64,000 nt of DNA from Mycteria americana. Its lineage: Eukaryota > Chordata > Aves > Ciconiiformes > Ciconiidae. The translations under genes and the position numbers were made by a program. The stretch is from positions 13,538,001-13,602,000 of the forward strand of contig NC_134373.1 of assembly GCF_035582795.1 (NCBI RefSeq), given 5' to 3'. Positions 20,985 to 35,900 of the stretch are shown here, in pieces; positions within the stretch are counted from its first letter, which is position 1; the number at the start of each line of letters is the position of its first letter. Under the pieces are notes generated by a model. It was given only the letters and a program-made list of their open reading frames with translations. It ran no database searches and had not been told where the DNA came from.

Positions 20985-23900
20985 CTGCGAGACACAGAGT
21001 AAGTCTATAAAGCTTTAGTGTTGTAAAGAGAAACACACCTGCATGGCATCTGCAGAACACCTTGGGCCATGTAAACAAGAGGTGAACAGATAGTGCCAGT
21101 GAGCTTTATGTCATTTACAGTTTGCCATAGTAAAGTACGCGTGCTATGGTCAGTTCCAAGTCTCTGAAACAGAGCCAACTGCCATTTCCCTCCCAAGGGA
21201 ATACCTTGGGGCTCAGAATGCTCCATTTGCCCCAAAGAGCTTGTTCTACTGCCAAGTGCTGGCGGAGGACGTTAGGGTCTGGAAGGCAAATCCACTAACA
21301 CTTGTGTTCTCATGCCACGTTTTAGTTTACTTCCCCAGTGTTCATGTTTCTTTCTGCCATAGCAATCATGATTCATTTCCATATACAGTTACGGACTGAG
21401 GCCTCCAAAATTTTAAGATGCTAAACTTGATGATTTGCATGGAAACAGTTGTGACAATGCACTAGACATTGAAAATACAAGATATACATTTCCTACAAGC
21501 AGGATTTGTGTTTTATCTGTAAAACTTGGCACAGAATTAATATTGATACTGTCATTAAGCATAGATGAAATAACAATACATTCTTAGAACTATGTGAAAA
21601 AATATTTGATTAAATTACCGAATGAAGCACATTCCAGATATTTCAGTGCAAACAGTAAACGTATGTATTGACTCAAATCTTGTCACAAGGCTGTGAATAA
21701 AAACAAAAATATACAAAACAGCCTCGCCTTTAAAGACATTTTGAAGCAAAATGCCTCAATCCCCTAGGGACAAATTACAACCTTTCTGCTTCAAAGCACA
21801 TCTGGAGGGGGAAAAATCCCAACAAACCAAACAGACAAGAATAACTTAGATTTGAACCCAAAGACACAATAATCTTTTAAAGAGTTAACATAATAACATA
21901 GTAGAATGCATTATGTTCCAAACACAGGATCCCAGAATAATAAGCTGAGTCTCTTCAATTCCCAAATCTCACCTTGAATTTCATGTTCACATAATAATCC
22001 GTAATGATCCTGGCATTTTTACGAGTCTGCCTCATGCAGCTTATGCTGGATGGCTTGATGAATATAATGTAGGGCTTTAATTCATGAGTCCGGGCTACTT
22101 GTATGCCCTGCAAATTAAGAGTAAAAAGAAGCTAAAGTATTTCAAGTGTATTCATCCCAGTTTTACTCCCGTAAAAGGCCAATTGTTTACAGCGTGCTGT
22201 TATCTCCAGACCTAGCAGTAATCTTTTTCAGGAACACCTACTTTAAAATGACCTCACTAATAATCCCTGGACCAGACATTGTTAAGCAACAGTAGCATAC
22301 CAATCACTTAATTCTGCTTGGTAACCTTAGTAAGAGATGCTTTCAACTCCAGTGAGTGACTGGACATTATCATTAACAGATTTCTACAGTCAACAACATT
22401 AAAGATGAACCTGAAATCTGTTTTTAACTGCTGGGGAGCTACCTTTGGAAAAAGTACACCTTTATTGCTCCATACTGGAAGAAAGTATCCTGCTTTTGGA
22501 AGTCTTTGTGCTGTGTAACATTCCCTGATGCTAATAAGCATTTTCAAACTACTGCAAAGCACTGGAGGGAACTAGAAAAAAAGCACAGCATGTAAAGTTG
22601 ACCAAGCCACCAGATTTAAAATACAAGTATCCAACTTGGCAGTAAGTCTCCTACCTCACAGCAGTTACTGAAGAACAGCTATGTGCTATTACTTCATACC
22701 CTTCCCACAACTTGTCCTTTAAACTCACAGCCTAAAAAACTGATAGTGGCACATCTGTTCAAGTAGCAAGATTACATTTTTCCCCCCTTCTCCCCCTTGT
22801 TTAGAAGCATAGCAGAAGAAACCCAAGGACATTTTTAGATGTGAAATGGAGACTGAAGTGTGGCTTAATCTGCCCCTTATAGCAGCTTGGATTTTGAGTA
22901 GTACCCCACAGGTCATGTACCTGAACTGTTATTTCAAACAGCACAAACCACTGCTAACCGAAGGCTCTGACTACACTGGCTCTGCATAATTAGAGGGAAG
23001 TCTCTAAAAGTTACTGCATTATTGCGTCTCTCTTTACATTCAGTTAGAAGCGATGCTGAAACCCAGTAGCCAGAACAGCTCCTAAGTACTAAATATGCAA
23101 GTAATTCAGAGAAGTTTAGTAGGATTTTGCTGAACACAGCCTTAAGTCTTAGATATTTAGAAACTCAGGCCTTTATTAGCCTTATCTTCATCAGCAAATT
23201 CAATGCAAAGATAGAAGGAAAAAAAATAAGTGAATAGTGTCTAAGTGAAAAGATTAGCATGGTAAGTAGTTCTGAAACTGTTAGAGGTAATAAAAGTAAT
23301 TAAGAAAAAAAAATACAGAAGAATGCAAAGATTGCATTTGAAGTTTTTTGTGATGACCAGCATAGAAACAGCTAGTAATCACCCTAGTATTTGAAACACC
23401 TCTTGCCAATATCTGCTAGGGCATGTGAAAGCCATGCAAGCTGCCCTTTCTCATATAGCAAACATTTGCAAACTGTGGTCCCTAGATGAGTGGTGGTCTA
23501 CACAGCAAGCACTGGCTGGAGGTTCTTGTAGAGCTGTTTGGTCACGTGCGCCAGCAGCTTACTCCCATCTGTTACATTACTTCTGGAGAGAAATAAATGC
23601 ATAATATAATTCCCTGCTTTTGCTTGATTACTTTAATAGTTGCTGCTTTTAACAAAGGGCATTCAGAGATTGCTATTGGAAGGACAGAACTCTCAAGTAA
23701 CAGGGCTCGGAGGAGATCCCATGGCACAGTCTCCACATGAAAGAATAACCCTTGCTTTAAGCAAGTATGAAAACTCATTTCTGTACCAGTCCCCATTTCT
23801 GTACCTCATAATGCAGCTGCTGACTTGGAAACAAATGAACTATACTGATCTGTACGTACTTGTCACTGTAGTATTTCCCCCCCAAAGACCCATGCAAAAA

Positions 23901-26900
23901 ATAATCTAGCTCATGGTGCTTATTAATAATAAAATGAAAAACAAGACCAAGCAGCTAACACTGTTCCAATAGCTCAAGAATGTACAGAGAATTATTTTTC
24001 CTCCCAGGAGATGAGAGCTGTAGAGCCCCTGCCCCTTTACAACTCAACTCACCTGTGGTTCTAAATCTATTACACAGATCTTGCCTTCATCAAGGACTGT
24101 TCGCACTGCATCAATACTGGTACCATACAGGTACCCTTTGTATTCCCCATATTCCAGCATTCTGCAACAGCGGTGAGGAAGAAGGAAAATGAAAGAGCAC
24201 TTGAGTCTCAAAAGGTTCCATTTAAGGGTGAAATCTTAAAATGTAATCCAGTGATCAAGACTGAACAATCATAAAACATAGTGAACACTGATGAACAACC
24301 TCCACCTTTGCTCTTCCCTGCTACAACACTGGGCACAAAATCAGAACCATTACAGTTCGACATCTCCAAAGCACGCATTTTTTACTCATCTTGTTGTTAA
24401 AAATTAAGTGTTTAGAGGTTGCGATTCTAATGATAAAATGCTTGTCATTTATATAGTACTGATAACTTCATAAATCAGAAGGTCTCAAAGCCCTTGGCAG
24501 GGTGTAGCTTCTGGTGCTGAGCTAGCCTGTCTTAGCAGAGGGATTATTGATGCATAGAAAGGAGCAGATGCTTTTGAAAGTTTGGCTCTCACAGTTCAGG
24601 TGCTGGAGCCGTCATCGCTGCAGAGGTTTTGCCATGGAGGTGTAGATCAGGAACAGGTCTGACTCGCTGCTCAATTTTAGAAAGCAGTCCAGTTTCCAGA
24701 AAGGTTAAACTCTTAACTCGCACATCAAATGAGCTCAGGCCTGAAGATCCCACTTTAGAAGTATTCTGAGATTAATTGTAGAGGAGCTTATTCACAACTG
24801 CACAAACAGTTTTTGAAGCAATGGGCTCAAGTAGTTTGACCAAAATTTACACCAAACATGCATAGTAAGTATGAGTAGAGGAGCCCAGACTTGGGACCTA
24901 ACTACAAAATTGTCTTTTCTTGGATCATGTTACATTTTAAGTAACAAAAATGTAATTTGTCTCTCCTAGTTACCTGTGGCTATACACCATGTTTTCAAAA
25001 GTTTCCTTTGATACGTAGTGATATTCACGACCATTAATTTCATAACTCTTCTGAACACGAGTGGTGTCTGAAAGGAGATACACACACAAAAAAAATCAGC
25101 TGCGAATAAATTCTTGTAATTTTATAAATGAAAATGAGACAACTTTCATGAAGGACTATAAATCAGTGTTTTCATAAGTAATAAAATGAGTTGTTTGCAT
25201 TTGTTAATCTAGAGCAAAAGCCTTGTCTGTTCTACCGGTTGCCCAGTGGCAAGTCCTTGAAAATTAGCAAAGCACATCTCTATTTCTTGGAATGGAAGGA
25301 GAGTGGTTCAATCCAGATATCTGTGACTCAAACCAATCAGGAACTGCTTTGGAACTGGTTGCACAACTGTTTTTACTTCTTGAGGTAAAATTTATTTAAG
25401 TTCATTCAGAAACATCCAACAAGCCTTCCCACACTTGCACCTTCCCCATATCTGGGATCTTAACCACAAAAGAATTCCTGAATTTTCAACCAGCTTCAGA
25501 TTCATACATTTCTTGTTTGGTTCTCCAAATCACAAGAACCAAATAAGCACAGGTAGAAACAATTTCAATTATTACATCAGAAATTAAGCTGTGTAAGTCT
25601 CATCTGAGACTAGAAGGCTAATAAGGAAAGCTGCAAAGCCTATTAAGCACCAACTTCTGTTGCCTTCATTCTCATACCAGATCACTTAAACACTATGAAC
25701 TTACAATATCCCTGAGAAACATTCTTATTTTTAAATCTAGGGAAAGCAATCATCAATATTAAACAAAGTCACGCAGACAATCTACTGCTACATAAAGCTT
25801 TAAGGGTTTCAGGAGCTGTAACTTGAAAATACGTTTGGCTGATTTGCCAAAATAAAGAGAAAGATAATATTTTAAATGAACTCTTATAAAAGCAAATGTT
25901 ATAAAAGCAAATGCCTCTGGCTTTCAGTGGAGCTGAAAAAACAGCCAGACAGCAATGAGCGTATGAATGCCCAAAGGCAAGAGGAAGGTACTTGACGTTT
26001 CCTAATCACGTTTGAAGGGTGTAGTGGGGGAAAGAGGAAGAACATTACATACGAGGTACGGCACTTTGAAACTCTCGTGGGTTACTTGCGATAAGCCTTC
26101 GCCTTAGCTCATTCACGCCAACTCCTGCAGGACCTGAAAAGTTGGAAAAGCAATTAATATTACTGAGAGGATCTTTTTGCACGCACACCCCCCATTTTCT
26201 AACACATTGCGCACACACAAATGAAATGTCAACGAGTTCCCAAAAAGTGTACCAGAAGTGACCGAAGCATCTTGGTTGATTCACAGTACAAATCACCTCC
26301 CAGCAGTACGGTCATACCCAGGAGGCAACTCAGCAATACCATTTTAAAAGAAAAAATTATCATCAAATACTTCCAGACTTAGAAAGGACAATGGATTTGC
26401 CTTTACCCAGTTTGCTTTATCCAGATCATGGAACACTGCAGAACAGCAGCTCAGCTTCCTTTCAGTCACTATCATTAAAGACTACTTGAGAGCCTGCAGC
26501 CCACTTAGTACAAGGTTCCCTATAGCAAGCATTATTAAAGGCATCTTTTTAGCTTTCCCTACTGCCTACGATTGCAATTTTTCTAGTCTGGAGTTTAATT
26601 TTAAACATTCTTCTTACCATTGCCATATCCATGCATTTAACACTGGCTCCACGTAAAGATGTTTTCTAGTAAGTTACTAATGTTCTCTCATCACTTTCTG
26701 TACCAGTCCCAACTGAATAGAAAACTGAACCGTTTTCCTAATAAAATCCATTATCAACCAGCATTCATAACTGTATGGCTTCTTCTGAGGACTTTTTTTT
26801 TTTTTTTTTAAACATTCACTATCTCAAGCAAAGAAGATGACACATACATTAAACTTTACAACCAACAATGGGGTCAAATTACCATCCGTCTTGAAATGTT

Positions 26901-29900
26901 GCTTTCAGAGCTACTTGCACAGTCTGCAACCGTGGCAATCAGCGGCAGGGACCCTCAGTGGATCAGCCCATGACTGATTGTTTCCTCCCCTCTGTTACAG
27001 GTTGTGAAATTTGCATGAGAAAGTAATTAACCTCTTACCCACTAGTATAATTAGTCTGTTCCGGTCTGCTGGGTGCCGCTGGTACCTAACCACCTCTTCA
27101 TATGGAGCTGCAAGAGCGCTGTAACAGCTGCTGGGGCACCGAGCATAACATGGCTGCTGGTTGGTCCAGGATTTCCTGCGACACAGGCGCATACTTCTAC
27201 GGAAACCAGCTGTAAGGGGCAAAGGCATCAGTACTGGAAAATACACCCGAGAGGCGGGCAACTAGTGCTTTAGTCTAGAGTGTCTCCTTCTAAGCCACAC
27301 AACATAGTGGTTTTTTGAGCTTTTTGCAGGGTGAAAGTTAGTGAATTTCATTGCTGTACTCAGCTTAGGTAGAACCTCTGAGCATTAACAGACAGCTAGA
27401 GAAAAGGTCAAATCTCACTGAAAGTCACCTGAAAATTAGCCCAGAAATAAAGACCTCCAAAAGATCCCCAAAACAAGCTGAAGGAAAAGTTTCCGGCCAC
27501 ATAAAGCATCACTAGGGAACAGGTCAACTGTTTTTTGATAGCGTAGCTGGTTCACTCTCCTAAAGCAAAAGCTGGAACATTTGCTCCAGCCTCCAGAATT
27601 AATTCAAATATTTTAAAGGTCACTGTGGTTTAGTAACAGGGGTAGGTTTGTTGCTCCACCTTACCATCCAATTCTGAAAACCTCACTTTTAGGTCTGCGT
27701 TTCTAATGAAAGCCCTCATGATTATTCTCAGCGGATGAGACAACAGAACAACATTACGCTTTAGCAAAATTAATCATGAAGTAAGGGAAATCTTAACAGC
27801 CAGTCAAGTTAAAATTGGTTTCTACTGAGACCTGACCACCACTAACAGGAAGAGAGATTTAAATGGAGAGAACAAGTATTAGTAGGGGGAAAGCGACTTC
27901 TTGAAGTTTGGAAAACAGAGTGAGTAGAACTCAATTCAGTAAGTCTTTAGGTGAAATAAAGAACAAAGCATTTTATTTAACTTCAGACAAGCACTTAATC
28001 TAGATCAAGCCCCAAACGTCTTACTTATCTTTAGTCATTGCGTACCAATAAAGACTCGTTGACCAAATTCACCAAATTCTTCCTCTTCTAGAATACAAAG
28101 AAGAAATACTCATGAAATAAAACAACAGTGAAAGCTTAAGAACTCGATGGCTAACAATTATTGCTGATCCCAAATGAAAACCACTGTTTCAGTAAACATA
28201 TGGAAGTACCACGCCTAATCTAATAAAAAAGCGCAATACTCCATAATACAAAATATTCAAATATTTCACATGAACAATTCAAAGGACCAATATTTCTATA
28301 AGAGAAAAATTAAACTGAGAAAGTCTTTGTATTTTCTAAATTAGATTTGAAACTCAACACTTTATTTCATTCCTAAGATAAGGAGATGCCAGACAACGTT
28401 CTGAAATACTTATAGTGAAAACACCTCCACATAATTTAAGCTTTTCAGGTGAAACCTAGCTTACAGGAATTCTTGAATTATAACATTACAATAACCAACA
28501 AGTCAGTAGCTCAAAATCAGAAATAAAAAATTTATAACTCAGTTTCTGCCCAATAGCGTGCTTGGAAAATGCAACATGCATCTGCTCAGATCTTTCAGGC
28601 AGAATGAAGATCTGATTTTATGATTTCTTTTTAATAATCTTTGGATCAGTGATATCTGTGCTCCAACATCCCAGACTAATCTGTTTGATCCAATTCTTTT
28701 TGTCCCCATTCTCATGCTGTTCCTTGTGAAGGACTGAGAGGAGCCTTCTAAATCTCTACGTGTATTTTTTTTTTTAATGAAATGTCTCCTGTAAGGCTCA
28801 AAAATATCCACTTCCCTATAGATCAATGCTGTAACAGTTTAGAAACTATTTCATAAAGGTGATTTGAAAACAAATAGCTAAGGAAAAAAAAGGTGTCAGC
28901 AGTGTTTAGATTTCTCTTCAAAAAGGACTCCTAATTTTCCCCTCATCATGCATGTAGTTATCCAAGCTGTGTATTCCCTTTATTTAGGCCTTGTTAAAGC
29001 AAGAATAGGATACAGAAGACACAGGAATATCTTTAAAGGTAGCAATTGTTCCAAGGCAAGAATGTTATTTTCATTTGCAAAGCATGAAATGTATTGTCTT
29101 TTAGGACTAGATTCTTTGACTGACAGTTATCTTATAAGCATGCAAGTATCAAACCAAAATTAGATGCATCTTGCTCTTCTTTCACATCTATACACTCTCC
29201 ACTACTTGTGCCTTTAAAATACAATTTTATTCTTACATTTCTATATGTACTAACAAGTCCTTGTTTATGACTGTAGAAAAAAACCTGCTTGGCACAAAAC
29301 TGCTCGTTCAGGGCAAAGTTCAGAGTACTGTTTAGCTGACACATGCCTGTATTATTTCTGTCTTCAGGTCTTTTGAGCCGTCATTCAAATCTTTTTGAGC
29401 ATTTCTGCTTTGTCTACCCTGTGTTCTATGGTATGGAGTGCAGTATGGAATCCTACAGGGAACAAGCAATTCAGCTACTGGGTATTGTAACAGGAGTGGT
29501 AGTTCCTGGTAATGGAATAAACACAGATAAATTCTAATAGATTACCACTTACAGGAGACAGGGAAAAAAAAGCTAGTGTTACCTTCTTTAAGCTCCTCTG
29601 CATGTTCAGATAGAGACAGACATAAAACAATTAGTTTTCAGAAGACAGTCTATACTGAAATTTAAAAAAAATACATCCAACCAGCATTGTCCAATGCATT
29701 TAGGAAATTTAGGAAATGGGTACTGTAGGCTTTAAATCTAAAATATGCCTGTTTGAGCATGAATTCTCAGTTCCCAAAGAATGAGAGACTCAGCTACAGC
29801 ATCTCTGTCAGTATTGTACTTGCAAAATACATCACACAGATGTTCAGCTACTGGTTAAAGTAAAATGTAGGATAGCAAATATTTGCACCTTTATTCCTCT

Positions 29901-32900
29901 GACTGCCTGGATACAGCAGAGAGCTGATTCAGCACTGAGTAGTGAATAGCATTTGCAGGAGTAATCCCCAAGTGCAGTTATTAGAAACATCCCAGCCTGA
30001 AAACAAAAGACTGCCCTGTAGACCTGCTGATTCTGTCTTAAAAGCTTTGGGCATTGCCTGAGAGGTGGAAGAGAACAAACCACCTGTGATAAGAGGAGAA
30101 GATGCGACTGGCAAGTAGGAACCTTGTGGAGAACAGCAAGTGTAAGGTGGAATGACATTTTCTCCACAAGATTACCAAATATCTCAAACAAGAAGTTTAG
30201 CAGTAATAGATTTATTTTAGTGGAAAAATGATTTATTTTAGAAGACTTAAGTTTTGCAGAGCTCTGAATATGCTGTAAATAGGTAGCTATTCCCTAAAAA
30301 AACCCCACCAACCCCAAAACCAGCTTGGTTAAAAAAAAAAGCACTAATTGATTGTATGCCTTATACATAAATTCTTCATTTTATAAAAGCATTTTTGTTT
30401 CTTGTATGCCAGCCATGCACACAATCAGGAATCCAGAACAGCTCTCCTCTGTACCACATCAACTCCTACAGGCACTGGGGATTCAGGCCTCTGTTACCCC
30501 AAGGTAATCCAATTATCTGCTGACATCAGTGCAGCCCCTGCTGTCACAGCTTGCACAGGTATAACAGATTAGGATTTGATAAACATCTGGTACTGGTGCA
30601 CGAGAAGAAACACACTTGTGGGATAACAGGACAAAAACCTTACTACTCAGGTAATCAGAGCACAAGAGGAAGACTTAAGGTAACAGGATTTTACATAATG
30701 GCTTTTCAAGCCAGAATGGCTTTCTAAAGCTACAATGGCATTCTGGTTTTTGTCACCTGCTTAAGACACTTGCTTGTCTCTGGACAGCCTTCTCACAGCA
30801 GAACAATAGCAAGGAATTTGGAGTTAGGTCAGAGGAACTTACCAGACTCAAATGTTTCTTCATCTTGTTTAGTGATCCAGATAGCAAAGATATTAAAATA
30901 AATTCAAAATTTAATTCTTTTCCTCGTATAGAATTTCAGAATCAGAAATCAATTTTCCAGCTCCTATCAGTCTGTCTCACATGTACTTTTCCCACTTCCC
31001 TCTGCACTGAGGTGGGAAAATACAGCTCACCATGCTTGAATTAACTGTCTGGTCTCTCTCCACCCAGTCCTACAGGATCACATTCCTCCATGAGAGCTTT
31101 CTGAGTTACGTCAGGAGAAGGAAGAATGAGCTGTGCTGCTTTAGGGAGCAAGTCAGGCTAACAGTCTTCACATGCACTGTTTACATGTAAAAACCTATTC
31201 TTTCTCAGTGCCTAAAAATGTATTCTCCTGAGATCAGTTTCTTGACAATGAGTTGTGTGGGTTCTCCAAGACTGCACAGTCATCTGTCGCATTAAATCTA
31301 CAACAGGCAAAAACTATAACAACATTACAGCCACAGTCCAAAACCTGAATCAAAGAGCTTGGATCTCATTCAGGCAGATATTTTTGGGGTGGTCTCTCTT
31401 TTTGGCACAACACTTCACTATAAGCACTGTACACCAGAATGCAAACAGCTCATTTTAATATGCTAATATAGGATGATGTTTCCAGGGTATGAAAAATAGA
31501 ATTTTCTACCATTAAATTCACTAGGAGAGTGAGTGTTTTTATCTGGGAAACAAAACCAGGCTTTAACTAGTTACTACCTTGAAGCAAATAGAATAATCTC
31601 AAGTGAATTCAGTTACCTGTCTCCACACACTTCTCATCAATCTGCATGTCATCCTCTACAGATCAACACAAGGAAAAAAAATTCATTGGAATCAGAAAAA
31701 CACTGGGAAGGAAAAACCTTACAGGTCTTACAAGACTGAACTCGGACATCAGAAAGAAAATATTTGAAGCTCAGATCAGCTTTAGACATCTTTAAGGATT
31801 TTAACACTGTTAACTCAGACTCCCTGATGTTTGTCTTTAGCGAGCAAAAGGCTCTTCTTAAACTAGTGCTCTGAAAGGCTTGTGGCAGAGAGGCAAACGT
31901 CTCACTTGAATTCTCCTTTTGAAGCAATAAAAGGTTTAACATCACTGTTGCTCTGTTTATCCTGTAGATATCTATTTATTAAGTATTACTATGACAGAAT
32001 ATAGTTTTCCACTCACTCCCTTCTCTCCTGTAGCTTTTATAAGTGTGTTGCTTTCCAATATGCTTCACTCAAGGAAAGCGTTTTGTTTGGTTGATTTTAT
32101 TATTATTTTTACAAGGAAGAAAAGGAAAAGATTGATTCTGCTCCTTCTCCATCCCCAGACCACATCAATTCACATCCCTGAAATGCGATCTAGTGGGCTC
32201 GGGCAATCTCATGGGCGCACAACACTGCACTGTTTGTGTGTTCTGTTCTTGCGTGCCCTTCCAGACAGGCCCAGGAGGAGCTATTTCCCCGTTACAGGGC
32301 AATTGCCAGGGCATCTGTCAACCATATTCTGCCCATATGTATCCTTTAAAGAAATACTCTCTCGGAGCTGCTCAGGTCAGCTGCTGAAGATGGGGGAGAA
32401 AGAGGGAGAGAGAAAGAGAAAGGAAAAAGTAGTCTTTCCTCCCTCAAAGCAACCCATCCAAACTGTCCGTTCCCTACCAGATAATGCACATTTTAAGTTT
32501 CCACTTTAAGGCAATGAAGCTTCTACTATTTCAAGTGAAAAAAGACTTGATTTCAATTATGCTAAGCACAAAAAAATGCCAAGAACTTGGGTTTCTTTTC
32601 CATGTATTTACCAAACTGCCTCATTTCTGACAACTTTTTAAAAAGCCTGCAAAACCACATGCTATATTGATTCCAGGTACAGGAATGCAATATTGTCCAG
32701 ATACGATCTCCTACCTTCTTCCACAGTGCTTACTGTCCACAGCATATCCATGGAAGCAGTTAAAATGCAATACAATTATGTGAAAGAGAGCTCCAGCTCT
32801 AACGAACAAAGCAATCAGTGTGAGAAGAATCCTAGGCAATGAAACACACTCAATCTGGGAGTTACCACAAGAGAAAAATTAACTTTATACTAGTATAAAG

Positions 32901-35900
32901 AACCATAGAAGAAAATGGGGAGTAAGAAAACAGGAAGAATGTTCTTTGTCTGGCAATAATTGCATGTTTACAGAAAGTTATAGTTGGCAGAGGATAATGT
33001 TTCTGGATTGCCACCACAAACGAACTCATGGGCAGCACAGCTTATCTTACACCTCAAGGAAAAAAGCTCTATCTTTCTCTCGATAGTTTTGATGACAAAG
33101 AAACATTCTAAACATATTGCATGGCATCTTCCGGTGCAGAACTGTTATCTGTGTCCCTGGAAAGCCAGGCTAGTACAATTGTCACCTCAGACTTACTCAC
33201 ACCCAATTCTTCCAGAGAGTGCCTAGGTCTTACAGACTTCAGAAGGAGTTGAATTCACAGCTTCTCTCACAGTCAGATCCCAAGTACACTGGAGACAGCC
33301 TCCACCATCAGTACTCTGGGCCCAACTACCATTTAAGTATTTATTTTCCTGGGGATAGTTAACACACTTCTGAGGTTACAATATGGCTCCAGAAACAATG
33401 TCTTTGAATTAAACTGAATTGTATGAGCTTCTATTTCAGTACCCCTGGAAATAGAGACAAGACCTTTCTTTGCTACTCTACCATTCAAATAACTTTTCAC
33501 TCACACACTGATGATTTGAGACAGAGATGGGGCTGGAAAGGCTGAGACCACCAGAATTCTCGCTGCTTCCTACATAGAAATAAATTTATCACAGTTAAAG
33601 AAACAAAAGAGTCCACAAGCACGTTATGCTCCAGTCAGATTCACTGCTTAACATATAAGATCAATCAGTACTGAACTGACAGAAGACACCAAGAATGGAG
33701 ACATTACCAGTGTTTTAGCCCACTGCAAAGTCCTGAAAGAAAGCTGACATGCTATCAGAACTATTTAAAGGCAATTTCCAAATCAGCAGCCCAGAAGTAT
33801 TTAGAGTATCTTGAGTTTATATATAAGGACAGGAAGATAAGCCATACTGTGGCACAGACTCCTGGAAATAGGAAAGCGTGCTACTGCTATGGGTAGTAGT
33901 ACTACTGCCTCTGTTACTACACAGAGCCTCTTGCTTGCAGCCTCAATCACAACCTAGTTTGATTTCAACTTTCATTATACAGACCACATTATGTTTATAT
34001 ACAGTACAAGTTGAAGCTTGTCATCTACAATTGCATGGCCTTATATTTTCCTGAGGGTAACACAGACCGGACATGCGGTTAGAGGATCAAACTGAAAAGT
34101 GTGCTACAGCAGTTTAACTACTCTGGCTCTGAAAGCATGTAGGGTAATAATGGGCTATTTACGCAGAAAATAATAAGGAAGGGATCCTTGTTCTTCCTTG
34201 AGCATTTTGTTTTGTTTTGTTTTCCCCCTCTCTTTTAATCTGGTCTACTCGGTTTTGAGCAAAGCTGAAGAGGTCACTCATACCTCACAGGACATCTTTA
34301 AATAAATACTGTTTTTCCATACAGCTACGCCCTTACACTATACATTTAGTATCCCACTAATCCCCCCCCCCCCCCCCTTTTTTTTTTAAACTACAGACGA
34401 TGATCCTAAACAGTCAGGGCCCTTAATTTCCACCCATCTTTCAGCTGCTACACTCCACTATCTGTCTTAGCAACTAGCACAGAGACTAGGCAACTGCTGC
34501 AAACTTCTTGGACATTAATTTAAGATGATATAGATGCTTTCTAAAGCTTGTTCTCACATAGTACTCTTAGGGGAAGGAGAGCAAAAAGTCAGAGAACAGA
34601 AAGAGAAAGATGTTTGTCAGATGTCACTCTGACTCATACTGCTATATAACTCATGAAAATTTTAAATAGCAAAGTCTGCATAACCGGCAAATTTTTTAAC
34701 TGGAAATCAGAAAAATTAAGACTTCTTTACCTTTTAAGAAGATGATTTGAGGGTATAAGTCCAGCACAGGCACTGAGATCTGAAACTTTCCTGGCCTGCC
34801 ACCAGAGAGCATCATTCTGGTCCACAATCTGGAGTATTTCACCCTTCTTAAAAGGCAAACCTGCATCAGCACATGGTATGGCAGGATCTTGCAAGGGCCA
34901 GTAATCTGCCATTGCTCGCACATAGAGCTGGTGAAGAAAATATACACGCGTAAGTGGAAGCCATGTTTAGAACAGATACAACATGAGCTTTATAATCACA
35001 GGGCCAGACATTGCTGCTACTTAAGTCAGTTCATGATGAAGTCAAGTTTTAAAAACAAGATCAAGCCCCAAACGCTATCTGTTCATTAAGGGAGAAAAAA
35101 AAAAAAAATTGTCTTATACATTGTGAGAAGAATTGACCTTTGACCTGTAGATCAATCTGAAAATGTCTTCATTACCTTTAACACAACTATATTTCAGCTT
35201 ACTATCTTTACTGCTTCAGCAACAGCATACTGATGTCAGCTGAGAGGTAGCCATAAAGACAAGTAATGCTTTAAGGATTGCAATAAACTTCTAAGCAACA
35301 CCATTTCTTTGTCTCACACCATTAGACATTATTGGAGTAACTGTTTGCAGTAACAATCGGAAAAAAGAATGTATCTTACTGTTGTTTGGTTGCTGACAGG
35401 CCGATCAGAGACTGGAATTAATTTGAACATAATTGTCCCCTGAGACAGGGCCTAAATGATTAAAAAAGGATTAAAATATGACTGGTTTTCAACATAAATA
35501 ACCAAACATTGGCAGCACAAACCTAACACAGCATGGCTTTGAGATTACTATACTGTCTATATTACAAATAGAATTTAGGCAGAGTCAATATGACAACACT
35601 ATTTTTTTTCAAAAGGAAACTCAAGAATGAAAATTCAAAGTCTTGCTAAATATTTTTAATGCAATGAAACCTGTGTTTCATTATAAATATACACAATTTC
35701 AACATTAACTGATACCAAACTTTTCTACTGAAATCTAATTTAAATTAGCGGCAGGGTCTGGTTAGACAAGTGTTGTAAAGGAGGGAGGAAAAAAAATATT
35801 TAGGAATTAAGCATTCCAATAGAGTTTGTATTTCTTATACCTAGAAATAGTACAACCAGGGAAATAACACATAGAAAGACTTGATACTGATTACATACAG

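Noticed and set aside
31991-32509. 172-residue rightward frame in an MPP4 intron
   Set aside because: Antisense to MPP4 with no recognisable domain; it includes the purine tract and has no supporting splice or promoter signals.
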